Assembly (NCBI RefSeq): GCF_000447295.1
Contig: NZ_KE650771.1
Coordinates: forward strand, 2,560,469-2,624,468
DNA from: Fischerella sp. PCC 9431
GTDB taxonomy: Bacteria; Cyanobacteriota; Cyanobacteriia; Cyanobacteriales; Nostocaceae
Direction: 5' to 3'
Length of the DNA stretch: 64,000 bases
Positions 53,764 through 62,493 of the stretch are shown piece after piece (position 1 is the first letter of the stretch; each line of letters begins with the position of its first letter). The notes beneath the pieces are model-generated. The model worked only from the letters and a program-made list of their open reading frames with translations, was not told the DNA's origin and searched no databases. The position numbers and the translations under genes are program-made.

Positions 53764-55548
53764 ATGATTGGTCAGTTACTCGCAGGACATTATCAAGTCC
53801 TTAAAGTATTAGGTGAAGGGGGCTTTGGTCAAACTTATATTGTTGAAGACATACACCTCCCTGGAAAACCTAAGTGTGTCCTCAAACATCTTAAAACTAC
53901 TAGTACGGATTCGGAATCCTTGGAAATTGCCAGAAGGTTATTTCTCAAAGAAGCCGAAACCCTGCAACAGTTAGGTAATCATGACCAAATACCAAGGCTT
54001 TTAGCATACTTTGAGCAAGACCAACAATTTTACCTAGTGCAAGAGTTTATAGATGGTCACACTCTGAGTAAAGAATATTTTGTTGGACAAAAATGGAGTC
54101 AAAAACAAACTATTAAAATGCTCATTGAAGTATTGAGTATTTTAGAATTTGTTCATGGTCAAGGAGTAATTCATCGTGATATCAAACCAGACAATCTTAT
54201 TAGACGTGCTTGCGATCATCAATTAGTTTTAATTGACTTTGGGGCAATTAAACAATTGCGGAACCAAACGATGATTGGATCACTAAAGCCAAACATGACA
54301 ATGATCGTTGGTACTCGTGGTTATATGCCATCTGAACAAATTCGGCGTGTACCTCGTCCCAGCAGTGACATTTATGCTTTGGGAATGATGGGTATTCAAG
54401 CATTAACAGGAGTACATCCGCACACACTCCAAGATGATCCGGATACAGGAGAAATACTTTGGCAAGAATTCGCCTCTGTGACTCCAGAATTTGCTGATGT
54501 CCTCACCAAAATGACACGCTATCATTTTAAAGATCGCTACCAAAGTGCGACTGAGGCGTTGCAAGCACTACGAGAATTATTAGCGAATTTTAATGAGACA
54601 GAAACAACAGAAGTTAAGATAAAACCTGAGATAAAACCTGAGACTAAATCTGAGACTAACCCTGAGATTGAGAGTACAAAACTACATCAATTAACAATAG
54701 AGTGGATAGAAGACGGACAAATTAAATATCGAACTATTATAGAAAATCAAGCTAGTAAAAATATAGGTAAAATTCGCATAGGTCGCAATCCTCAAGAGTG
54801 CGATATTGTTTTACCAGATCCGACAATATCTGGACTACATGCAGAAATATTTTTTCATACAGAAAAGCAGAAATTTTATTTACGGAATTTGCGTCAACAA
54901 AACCCTCCAATTGTTGATGGACAATTACTTTTAGCAGGCGAAATATCTCTTGATGTTGGTAGCCATATACGTTTGGGTAAACAGGATTTTCGGGTGAAAG
55001 ATATTACCTGTAAAGATTATGGTGAGGGTTATACACCAATAGAATATGCTAAACGTTTTGCTATTACACTAGCATCACCACAACCTGTACTCAAGACAAT
55101 CAGGGTATCTCAATTCAGAAAATCTGAAGAAGTTGTAAAACCTGTCTCCCAACCTTATGCTAGTAGCATTTCACTAGTACCCAAAAAAGTACAGCGACCT
55201 CCATTTAAAACAGGTACGGCAGTTTTCATGAGTGCGATCGCAGGTCTAATAGTCTTGAATACTGTCAACTTAAGTAGAGGTAATTCACAGCAAAATCTCA
55301 TCTCACAAGAACCACAAATGTGTCGTCTTGTCTCTCCCTCCGGTGGTAAATTGTTAGCAAATTTACGACCCGAACCACAAACAGAAATCGGTGCATTAAA
55401 ACAACTTAATCTTGGTGAAAAAGTTTTATTCCTCCAAGCAAGAGGAGATTTTGTCAAAGTACAACTTGCTGATGGTACAAAAGGTTGGGTATTTGGAGAT
55501 GAAATTCAGCCTTGTGATCAAACAGCACGTAATTATCGTACTTGGTAG
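53764..55548 (+). CDS. Membrane Ser/Thr protein kinase with FHA and SH3b domains
   Basis: 594 aa. Kinase domain 1-270: glycine loop GEGGFGQTY, Lys41, catalytic HRDIKPDN (D139) and DFG (158-160). A linker with repeated IKPE residues is followed by an FHA domain (IGRNPQECDIVLPDP and SGLHAE) at about 310-420. One membrane helix (GTAVFMSAIAGLIVLNTV) and an extracytoplasmic SH3b domain (KGWVFGDEI) end it. A transmembrane signalling kinase that may sense cell-wall or periplasmic ligands through SH3b. Targets unknown. Confidence 0.93.
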   Translation: MIGQLLAGHYQVLKVLGEGGFGQTYIVEDIHLPGKPKCVLKHLKTTSTDSESLEIARRLFLKEAETLQQLGNHDQIPRLLAYFEQDQQFYLVQEFIDGHTLSKEYFVGQKWSQKQTIKMLIEVLSILEFVHGQGVIHRDIKPDNLIRRACDHQLVLIDFGAIKQLRNQTMIGSLKPNMTMIVGTRGYMPSEQIRRVPRPSSDIYALGMMGIQALTGVHPHTLQDDPDTGEILWQEFASVTPEFADVLTKMTRYHFKDRYQSATEALQALRELLANFNETETTEVKIKPEIKPETKSETNPEIESTKLHQLTIEWIEDGQIKYRTIIENQASKNIGKIRIGRNPQECDIVLPDPTISGLHAEIFFHTEKQKFYLRNLRQQNPPIVDGQLLLAGEISLDVGSHIRLGKQDFRVKDITCKDYGEGYTPIEYAKRFAITLASPQPVLKTIRVSQFRKSEEVVKPVSQPYASSISLVPKKVQRPPFKTGTAVFMSAIAGLIVLNTVNLSRGNSQQNLISQEPQMCRLVSPSGGKLLANLRPEPQTEIGALKQLNLGEKVLFLQARGDFVKVQLADGTKGWVFGDEIQPCDQTARNYRTW

Positions 55549-55567
55549 TTCAAAGGTAGTTAAAAGA

Positions 55568-56710
55568 TTAAGATTTTGCTTTCGGAATTGATCCTTCAAT
55601 TCCCTCTACATACCAATCCATTGCTAATTGTTCTTTGTCCGGCAAAACTTGACCCTTCTGCACTCGTACCTTACCCTTTTGATCTTTTACCGGGCCATCA
55701 AAAGGATGGGCGATACCTTTAATAAATTCATCTCGCTTCGCCATTACCAATTGTTGTACATCTTGAGGAACTGTGGAATTCAAGGGTGAAATATCTACCA
55801 TACCCTGACCAATACCAAACCAAACATCCTCAGATTTCCAAGTACCATTCATCACAGCCAAAGCTTGATCTGTGTAAAATTTACCCCATTTATTAATCGC
55901 TGATGTTAAATGTGCTTTCGGACCAAATCGACTCATATCAGTGTTATAACCGAATGCAAAAATACCTTTTTCTTCTGCTAATTGCACAGCAGCAGCAGAA
56001 TCAGTATGCTGTGCCAAGATATCTGCACCTAAACTGATCAAAGCTTGTGCTGCTTCTCTTTCTTTAGCTGGATCGTACCAACTTTGTACCCACACCACTC
56101 TCACTTTTGCCTTGGGGTTTACCGCCCGTAGTCCTTGGGTAAAAGCACCGATACCACGAATTACTTTTGGAATTGGATATGCTCCGATAAAACCGATGAT
56201 ATTAGATTTAGTCATATTACCTGCAATCATACCAGTCAAGTAACGCGGTTCTTCAAAACGTCCCAAATAAGTACCGACGTTAGCAGCACGTTTATAACCA
56301 GTGCATTGTTCAAAATAAACATCAGGAAAATTTTTGGCAACTTTGATGGTTGGATTCATGTAACCAAAAGAAGTTGTAAAAATCAACTTGTTACCATCTA
56401 AAGCCAGTTGACGAATTACTCTTTCAGCATCAGCACCTTCACTGACATTTTCTACAAAAGTAGACCTGACTTTACCTTGCAGATTTACTTCCATTTCTCT
56501 TCTACCAAGGTCATGGGCATAAGTCCATCCCAAATCACCCACAGGTTCTACATACACAAATCCTACTTTCAAAGGTTCATTTGCTGCTACAGGCAATGTT
56601 CCAGAAAGCGAAGTTTCCTGGGGATTATGATATTTGTCTCCAGAACAAGCAGCAAAGGTAAAACTAGCTCCCGCAAGAGAAGTATACTTGATAAAGTGAC
56701 GACGATCCAT
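55568..56710 (-). CDS. BMP-family ABC transporter substrate-binding protein
   Basis: 380 aa from ATG 56710; a 25-residue upstream extension is open but not signal-like. The N-terminus MDRRHFIKYTSLAGASFTFA ends in AACSG, giving a lipoprotein box with Tat-like features (RR). The PnrA/BMP fold is shown by KVGFVYVEPVGDLGWTYAHD and FAFGYNTDMSRFGP. BMP proteins bind nucleosides or related compounds. No permease or ATPase gene is adjacent. The AtzG/AtzE genes are divergent from it, suggesting a nitrogen-compound uptake link. Confidence 0.9.
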   Translation of the reverse strand: MDRRHFIKYTSLAGASFTFAACSGDKYHNPQETSLSGTLPVAANEPLKVGFVYVEPVGDLGWTYAHDLGRREMEVNLQGKVRSTFVENVSEGADAERVIRQLALDGNKLIFTTSFGYMNPTIKVAKNFPDVYFEQCTGYKRAANVGTYLGRFEEPRYLTGMIAGNMTKSNIIGFIGAYPIPKVIRGIGAFTQGLRAVNPKAKVRVVWVQSWYDPAKEREAAQALISLGADILAQHTDSAAAVQLAEEKGIFAFGYNTDMSRFGPKAHLTSAINKWGKFYTDQALAVMNGTWKSEDVWFGIGQGMVDISPLNSTVPQDVQQLVMAKRDEFIKGIAHPFDGPVKDQKGKVRVQKGQVLPDKEQLAMDWYVEGIEGSIPKAKS

Positions 56711-56898
56711 ATTTATCGCTGTTCCGCACTGAGTTAAAAATATTTCTCTTTGTAGTAGAAAAAGAGTAGTAGATGCAAGTTGCAATTACACATTTGCTAG
56801 ATTGTAGCTTTTGTTTATACATATAACTAAATACCAATTATTCTATGTGAGACTGCACACAAATGTAGAATAGAAAACTGAACCACACAGGCGCACAG

Positions 56899-57111
56899 AT
56901 GAATAATCAAGAATTGAATGTGAATGAGTATGTGAATCAGATGGCTTTATTGTTGGATTTACGGTTGAGAGATGAGTATAGGGATGGAGTTGTAGCTAAT
57001 TTTGAGAGAATTAGAGCGATCGCTCAATTAGTAAATTCTTTTCCCCTACCAGAAGATATTGAAGTTGCAGAAAAAGCTGAAATGCCTTCTGTAACACAGC
57101 TTCAACACTAG
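56899..57111 (+). CDS. AtzG-like protein (DUF4089)
   Basis: 70 aa. It matches the small helical DUF4089/AtzG pattern: EYVNQMALLLDLRLRDEYRD, then VVANFERIRAIAQLVNSFPL. AtzG binds and stabilises the amidase AtzE in a heterotetramer. Here the AtzE-like gene follows only after a toxin-antitoxin-like pair, about 1.06 kb away, instead of directly. Confidence 0.85.
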   Translation: MNNQELNVNEYVNQMALLLDLRLRDEYRDGVVANFERIRAIAQLVNSFPLPEDIEVAEKAEMPSVTQLQH

Positions 57112-57127
57112 GCAGCATTCATTTATA

Positions 57128-57165
57128 TTGACAACTGGTAAGCAGTACGTATAATAGTACGTATA
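57128..57165 (+). promoter_or_regulatory. Promoter with tandem AGTACGTATA operators before the Phd/RelE-type pair
   Basis: TTGACA (57128-57133), 16-bp spacer, TATAAT (57150-57155). AGTACGTATA occurs at 57144-57153 and 57156-57165, overlapping the -10, as expected of an autoregulated toxin-antitoxin operator. The 13-mer AATAGTACGTATA (57153-57165) also occurs at 4519-4531. Confidence 0.7.
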
Positions 57166-57213
57166 GCCATAATCTATATTAATCAATTTCGCGTTTATAA
57201 AAACGCAAAGCAT

Positions 57214-57708
57214 ATGACTCTCGCTATTGTAAGCAACATCTACTCAGATGAGCTAATTTCAGCTACTGAGTTGAACCGTCATCCTGGAAAAGTGCTAGAC
57301 AAAGCTTTAGATCACCTAGTTACCATTACTCGTAATGAGCAATCCTTTGCTTTGCTGCGACGTGAAAAAGTAGATTCTCTTGCTAAAGCAGCGCAACACG
57401 GTAGAGATGTTTTTGAGCTTTTAAATGTAGCTTTTCGTTTACTATTAGGGCAGAAGATTGGAACTGAACATCCGTATGGATGGCTTCGAGTATTTGACCG
57501 AGACGATCTTCAAGAATTTATAACTGAAGTCAGTGAAGCCTATCGCTGTGCTAATTATCGTGAACAGGCTTGGAATGAGCTAGAAGCAATTATTCACGAA
57601 TGGCACGAGAGCGCTTTAGCAATCTTATCCCCTGAAATAGCAAATGCCTTCAGTGACGAGTTTGATGAATTACCATTGACTCAGCCAGTTACTGAGAGTG
57701 CTGATTAA
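57214..57708 (+). CDS. Phd/YefM-like type II antitoxin with an extended C-terminus
   Basis: 164 aa. The N-terminal 55 residues (ISATELNRHPGKVLDKAL, then VTITRNEQSFALLRRE) match the Phd/YefM DNA-binding fold. The C-terminal region of about 100 residues is longer than the usual tail, is helical and acidic, and probably neutralises the toxin. It has its own promoter and repeated operator. The RelE-like gene follows after 8 bp. Confidence 0.78.
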   Translation: MTLAIVSNIYSDELISATELNRHPGKVLDKALDHLVTITRNEQSFALLRREKVDSLAKAAQHGRDVFELLNVAFRLLLGQKIGTEHPYGWLRVFDRDDLQEFITEVSEAYRCANYREQAWNELEAIIHEWHESALAILSPEIANAFSDEFDELPLTQPVTESAD

Positions 57709-57716
57709 ATTCTGAT

Positions 57717-58094
57717 ATGTCAGAAAATCCATCAAACGATTCAATAATAGGAAATGTGGAGCCGCCAGAAGTAGAACTGACGGCTCCGATTCTATCGAAT
57801 ACAAAAATTACCTGGTTAGTAGTTGCCAAAAATCGCAGAGTCAATCGTGAATGGGAAGACTTAATGGAACGCCATCCAGAAAACTGTTGTCGCTGCTACA
57901 AAGATTTATGCACTGCTCCTACCACTAGACAGCCAGGGCGGGTCTTTCCTTTAAAAGGCAAGCCTTACAGAGGAGCATGGGAATATGAGCTAACGAGTGG
58001 TGACAGAGTTTTTTACGTTCCCCATCAAGAAGAATTAAAAGTAGTTGTTTACTATGCAGGAAAGCATCCAAAAACTGCGCCTACACCTCCATAG
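57717..58094 (+). CDS. RelE/ParE-superfamily toxin-like protein
   Basis: 125 aa. The last 90 residues show the RelE-type pattern: WEDLMERHPENCCRCYKDL, LKGKPYRGAWEYELTSGDR and VFYVPHQEELKVVVYYAGKH. Basic residues in the core and the C-terminal YYAGKHP fit an mRNA interferase. An N-terminal 30-residue extension is unusual. It pairs with the Phd-like gene 8 bp upstream. Confidence 0.75.
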   Translation: MSENPSNDSIIGNVEPPEVELTAPILSNTKITWLVVAKNRRVNREWEDLMERHPENCCRCYKDLCTAPTTRQPGRVFPLKGKPYRGAWEYELTSGDRVFYVPHQEELKVVVYYAGKHPKTAPTPP

Positions 58095-58167
58095 AACTGT
58101 AGTTAGTGGATGGAGAAACCCGGTAATATATTAGAGAGAAAATTGAAGCAGCACCAATATTTGAATC

Positions 58168-59556
58168 ATGAATCTAGACTCTGCGGATGCTGTATCTATT
58201 GCTGTAGCAGTGCGTGTAGGTAAAGTTAGGGCGGTGGAAGTAACGCAAGCTGCTTTAAAAAAAATTGCAGCGCGAGACCAGGAACTCAATTGTTTTACCA
58301 CTGTGACTGCTGATGCTGCTTTGGCTGATGCACAAAGAATAGATCATGAAATCGGCCAGGGTAAAGATCCCGGTTTACTGGCTGGTGTACCTTTTGCTGT
58401 CAAAAATCTCTTTGATATTGCTGGGATTACAACTCTTGCAGGTGCAAAAATTAATGCTGAAAACCCGCCAGCGACGCAAGATGCAACGGCGGTAATGCGC
58501 TTGAAGCAAGCAGGTGGAATACTTGTAGGCGCGTTGAATATGGATGAGTACGCCTACGGATTTGTGACGGAAAACTTTCATTACGGCGCAACTCATAATC
58601 CCCACGATTTACAAAGGGTTGCGGGTGGTTCATCAGGTGGATCAGCAGCAGCAGTTGCAGCTGGGTTGGTTCCACTGACGCTGGGTTCTGATACGAATGG
58701 TTCAATTCGTGTACCTGCTGCTTTATGCGGCGTTTTTGGTTTCAAACCAACTTATGGCAGGTTATCACGTGCGGGTGTAGCTTTATTTTCTAGCAGTTTT
58801 GATCATATTGGTCCTTTCGCACGTTCAGTACAGGATATTGCCACAGCTTTTGATGTATTGCAAGGAAAAGATGAACGTGATCCGGTTTGCACGAAACGTC
58901 CTCCCGTAGAGACACGAAATTTATTATTACAAAATATTGATGGGATAAAAATTGCGATCGCAGCTGATTATTTCCGCAAAGGGGCTAATCCTGAAGCTTT
59001 AGCAGCAGTGCAAAAAGTTGCCGATGCTTTGGATGTGAGTGAGTATGTAACTATACCCGAAGCCCATCGCGCCCGCGCCGCCGCCTTTGTGATTACTGCT
59101 TGCGAGGGAGCAAATTTACATTTGGAAAAGTTGCGTCAACGTCCTCAAGATTTTGATCCAGCCACACGCGATCGCTTTCTTGCAGGTGCATTAATTCCTA
59201 GTCACTGGTATATACAAGCGCAGCGCTTTAGAAAATGGTTTCGCGAGCAAGTAAGAGAAATATTTGAAAAAGTTGATATTATTATTGCCCCAACTACACC
59301 TATTTCTGCACCGTTAATTGGGCAACAAACGATGATTTTAGATGGCGAAGAAATTCTCGTCCGTCCCCATTTAGGATTATTTACTCAACCATTATCATTT
59401 ATTGGTTTACCTGTTTTATCAGTACCAATTCGGCGTGCAGATGCTTTACCTTTAGGAGTACAATTAATCGCTGCACCTGATCAAGAAATGTTAATTTTAC
59501 AAGTCGCCTCAGCTTTAGAGAAAAAAGGCATAGTTTCTGCATTTGTCGTCTCATAA
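58168..59556 (+). CDS. AtzE-type amidohydrolase (amidase signature family)
   Basis: 462 aa. Ser-cisSer-Lys triad: Lys in GVPFAVKNLFD (about residue 78), Ser in GGSSGGSAAAV (about 153-163), and nucleophile Ser in GSDTNGSIRVPAALCGV (about 177). It follows the AtzE pattern more than GatA or a general amidase. AtzE hydrolyses 1-carboxybiuret or a related urea derivative. The DUF4089 partner gene is upstream, separated by the toxin-antitoxin pair. Confidence 0.88.
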   Translation: MNLDSADAVSIAVAVRVGKVRAVEVTQAALKKIAARDQELNCFTTVTADAALADAQRIDHEIGQGKDPGLLAGVPFAVKNLFDIAGITTLAGAKINAENPPATQDATAVMRLKQAGGILVGALNMDEYAYGFVTENFHYGATHNPHDLQRVAGGSSGGSAAAVAAGLVPLTLGSDTNGSIRVPAALCGVFGFKPTYGRLSRAGVALFSSSFDHIGPFARSVQDIATAFDVLQGKDERDPVCTKRPPVETRNLLLQNIDGIKIAIAADYFRKGANPEALAAVQKVADALDVSEYVTIPEAHRARAAAFVITACEGANLHLEKLRQRPQDFDPATRDRFLAGALIPSHWYIQAQRFRKWFREQVREIFEKVDIIIAPTTPISAPLIGQQTMILDGEEILVRPHLGLFTQPLSFIGLPVLSVPIRRADALPLGVQLIAAPDQEMLILQVASALEKKGIVSAFVVS

Positions 59557-59922
59557 AATAATATTTCACAGGTAAATCATGTGATATTATTACTTGAATG
59601 TTAGGGTGTCAGATGCCTCTTTACAATCACTCTCCAAAAACTATGACTTTCTCCATGAAGTTAGTCGCATCTGCCTAAGTTTCAGCAAAATACGACAATA
59701 AAATTTTCCAGAACAAACCTTCTGTTGGCATTTTATTTAAGAATGTCTCCTGGTGTTTTGAAGGTTTGTAATTAGTATTGGGTGTATTAACCGAAAATGT
59801 TCTGAAAAAGCATTCATGACTTTTTCAGAAAACAGTTTTGCATTTGTTCCTCGTATTATTTACCACTCCAAGCACAAGCCAAAATCTCACATCAATAATT
59901 TCTTGAATAGGAAGATAATTTC
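59557..59922. other. Intergenic region with an 11-bp inverted repeat
   Basis: TTCTGAAAAAG (59800-59810) and CTTTTTCAGAA (59820-59830) form a perfect stem 92 bp before the next start. It could be a terminator of a short transcript or a leader hairpin. No gene seen. Confidence 0.55.
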
Positions 59923-60663
59923 ATGACCATTTTCAACAAGTTATCAATGATGACTGCTGGAGCCATATTAACCGCTTTGGGAACAATTGCTACATCATCA
60001 TCTGTTCATGCTGCTACAACTTTTTTTGGTCCTAGTCCTTACCAAAGCTTCAATGATAGTCCTTTGAAAGGAGGTGACTATTCTTACTTTTATGTGGAGG
60101 ATTTTGAGGATGGCGTTTTGAATACACCAGGTGTTACATCTTCTAATGGACAAGTAAAAGGACCTGAACCATTGAGAGATTCTGTTGATGCTGATGATGG
60201 TTCAATTGATGGTAGCGGCATAAATGGCTATAGTTATTACTTAGCCGACAATAGTGTGATTTTCACCTTTGACCAGAATGTTTTGGGTTCGCTTCCAACC
60301 GATGCAGGTATAACTTGGACAGATAGCTTTCCCATAGGTGATGTTGTGTTTGAAGCCTTCAATCCTGACAATGTTTCTTTAGGGACAATTGTAGCCTCTT
60401 ATCTTGGCGATGGTTCACTGGATGGAGGAACAGCAGAAGATCGCTTTTTTGGGGTATTTAATACAGATGGTATTTCTGCAATTAAAATCAGTATGCCCAA
60501 CAGCACTGACTGGGAAGTAGATCATTTGCAGTATGGTTTGAGTAAATCTAAACCTGTACCGGAACCTGTGAGTATATTAGGTTCATTGGCTGCTGGTGCA
60601 ATTGGTATATGTTTGCGACAACGACAACAAAAATTAGCGAGCAAAGGCAAAAAATTTGTTTAG
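59923..60663 (+). CDS. PEP-CTERM sorting domain protein
   Basis: 246 aa. Signal peptide (residues 1-30, MTIFNKLSMMTAGAILTALG, cleaved near VHAAT). The mature part is beta-rich and acidic, with Gly/Asp/Ser. The C-terminus has VPEPVSILGSLAAGAIGICL followed by basic residues, the PEP-CTERM signal for EpsH/exosortase. It is thus cell-surface or exopolysaccharide associated. No other clue to function. Confidence 0.9.
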   Translation: MTIFNKLSMMTAGAILTALGTIATSSSVHAATTFFGPSPYQSFNDSPLKGGDYSYFYVEDFEDGVLNTPGVTSSNGQVKGPEPLRDSVDADDGSIDGSGINGYSYYLADNSVIFTFDQNVLGSLPTDAGITWTDSFPIGDVVFEAFNPDNVSLGTIVASYLGDGSLDGGTAEDRFFGVFNTDGISAIKISMPNSTDWEVDHLQYGLSKSKPVPEPVSILGSLAAGAIGICLRQRQQKLASKGKKFV

Positions 60664-60871
60664 AGTGCTGTTAGCCTAGCAGGTATATTCTTTGAATTGA
60701 CAGCGATCGCATCCCTGAAATTTCGATTTTACTCAATAAATTTCAGGTGATTCTACCGGATATAAATGTTACTTTCGTGTCATATCTTGGTGGCGATCGC
60801 TTTTATGAAAATTTAGCTTCTACTGAAAATTGTTAGCGTTGAATAGTGTAATTTAAATATAGGTTGTAGCT

Positions 60872-60893
60872 ATTATTACGTATACAAAATAGT
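60872..60893. promoter_or_regulatory. MarR-operator-like word upstream of the MerC gene
   Basis: TACGTATACAAAATA (60877-60891) matches 14 of 15 positions of 4524-4538 (TACGTATACGAAATA). It lies about 190 bp before the MerC-domain start. Other than this, the gap 60664-61078 is AT-rich and holds no gene. Confidence 0.35.
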
Positions 60894-61078
60894 AAGTCAG
60901 CCAGGAAATTCAAAATATATTAAGAAATACAGATATATATTTTCTTATAAAAAAATTTGCTTTATTCTTTTTTATGAGACTATAGTTTATAGCCTAAATT
61001 GGAATTTTTTGGCTAATTTTGCGGCTCATTTACTAAAGCAAGAATCATTAATCCTTTAATCTATCAAGGGGTAATCTC

Positions 61079-61477
61079 GTGCCTAGCAGAAGAATGCAGA
61101 TGGTCATGGATAGAACTGCGATCGCGCTGTCAACTACATGTGCAATCCATTGTATGTTTTTACCAGTTTTGCTCGTCATACTTCCTGCATTAGCAACAAC
61201 TTCTCTTGGTAGCGAAAACTTTCATCGTTTTATGCTATGGCTTGCTTTTCCCATCAGTGTCTTAGCTCTAACACAGGGGTGTCGCCGTCACAAAGATCGA
61301 ATAGTGCTAGCGGCTGGGATCTTAGGGTTAGTACTTCTCACCACAACCGCAGTTTTTGGACATGCTCTGCTAACAGAAGATGGTGAGCGTATTACTACGG
61401 TGTTAGGAGCAACAGCCCTAGCCTTTGGTCATATTCGTAACTATAGGTTATGTGATAAAAATAAATGCAAAAATTGA
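61079..61477 (+). CDS. MerC-domain membrane protein
   Basis: 132 aa, GTG start after AAGGGG. Four membrane helices. CAIHCMFLPVLLVILP carries the two Cys of the MerC domain, as in mercury-uptake MerC proteins. The final CDKNKCKN adds further metal-like Cys. Non-mer MerC-domain proteins are common and may handle metals generally. No mer operon is present. Confidence 0.87.
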   Translation: MPSRRMQMVMDRTAIALSTTCAIHCMFLPVLLVILPALATTSLGSENFHRFMLWLAFPISVLALTQGCRRHKDRIVLAAGILGLVLLTTTAVFGHALLTEDGERITTVLGATALAFGHIRNYRLCDKNKCKN

Positions 61478-61542
61478 TACATAATATAGCAGTTCGACAA
61501 TTCAAATAGGCGAAGTTGTTCTGGGCATTTTTGGAAAAAATG

Positions 61543-61704
61543 TAACACCAATTTGAAAAAGAATGCGACGGATAAATCCTGTTGTAGAGACGCGATTTAT
61601 CGCGTCTGATTTATCGCGTCCGATTTATCGCGTCCGATTTATCGCGTCTGATTTATCGCGTCTCATATTCTAAATGTGTCGCAAACATTTTTTAAATCGG
61701 TATA
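61543..61704. mobile_element. MITE-like dispersed element, copy C, inverted, with a 14-bp tandem repeat
   Basis: Left end TAACACCAATTTGAAAAAG and right end TTTTTTAAATCGGTATA (inverted relative to copies A and B). ATGTGTCGCAAACATTT is the reverse of the A/B left part. Inside, GATTTATCGCGTCy is repeated five times (about 61594-61663). Confidence 0.82.
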
Positions 61705-61770
61705 ACATAGTCAACCGCCCCATCTATAAAGGATATGGAGTTCTAGCCCTAATCAATAAAAAAACTAATA

Positions 61771-61796
61771 AAAAAGGTGGCTTTGTTAACCACCTT
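61771..61796 (-). terminator. Terminator of the minus-strand hypothetical gene
   Basis: On the minus strand AAGGTGG (61796-61790) pairs with CCACCTT (61780-61774), then a T tract. It lies about 30 bp after the stop at 61828. Confidence 0.8.
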
Positions 61797-61827
61797 AAGC
61801 ACAAATTTTTAATTCACAAAATCTTAA

Positions 61828-62346
61828 TTAAGCCCCAGCTAAAATAAAATCAACATCACTTGTTCCACCAGTTTCAGATTTCCCAGAACGCAATTTTTGA
61901 TTATTGACTTCCACTGCAAAAGGTGTACTGTCTAAATTCAGATTGTAGTCAGTTTTGTCATTGGTATACCCAACACTAGCGATCATCTTCCGACCTTCAT
62001 CAGTATAGATAAAAGCCAACATTTGATTTTTTTGTTGCTTATTGTCGTATGCCCAAATGACCATATATTGATTACCTTCATAATCAAATATTTTAGGTGG
62101 ACGATTTGGGACATAACGTCCTGCTTCACCAAAACTTTTATCTAGAAAATCTTGCACAGAGTTTGTTTCTACAGTTGCATAAGCAACTTCTTGGGGAGAC
62201 GTAGCAACAGCGTCACCCTGACTTTCATCAACAACTTCTTCCTTCCCACGATTGCGGAAATAATCTACTGCGGCTTTAGTTCCAATAGCACCAACAGCAG
62301 CAATTCCAGTACCGATGAGTATATTGCGAAGTTTGTTATTATTCAT
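61828..62346 (-). CDS. Hypothetical membrane-anchored protein
   Basis: 172 aa. One N-terminal hydrophobic segment (NILIGTGIAAVGAIGTKAAV) followed by a soluble domain with mixed alpha/beta pattern (YEGNQYMVIWAYDNKQQKNQ). No motif recognised. Monocistronic with its own terminator. Confidence 0.75.
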   Translation of the reverse strand: MNNNKLRNILIGTGIAAVGAIGTKAAVDYFRNRGKEEVVDESQGDAVATSPQEVAYATVETNSVQDFLDKSFGEAGRYVPNRPPKIFDYEGNQYMVIWAYDNKQQKNQMLAFIYTDEGRKMIASVGYTNDKTDYNLNLDSTPFAVEVNNQKLRSGKSETGGTSDVDFILAGA

Positions 62347-62493
62347 CCTTGATTGTGATTGTTAAAAACACCACAGATAATAGTCAAGCGTCAAGTGTCA
62401 AGAGTCAAGCAATTTTAGATTTTGGATTGACCCCTATGTCTTCCTTGTCCTCCTTGTCCCTCTTCCCAATTTTTAATTTTTAATTGTTAATTT

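Noticed and set aside
61079-61477. Mercury resistance operon
   Set aside because: Only a MerC-domain protein is present; no merA, merT, merP or merR nearby.
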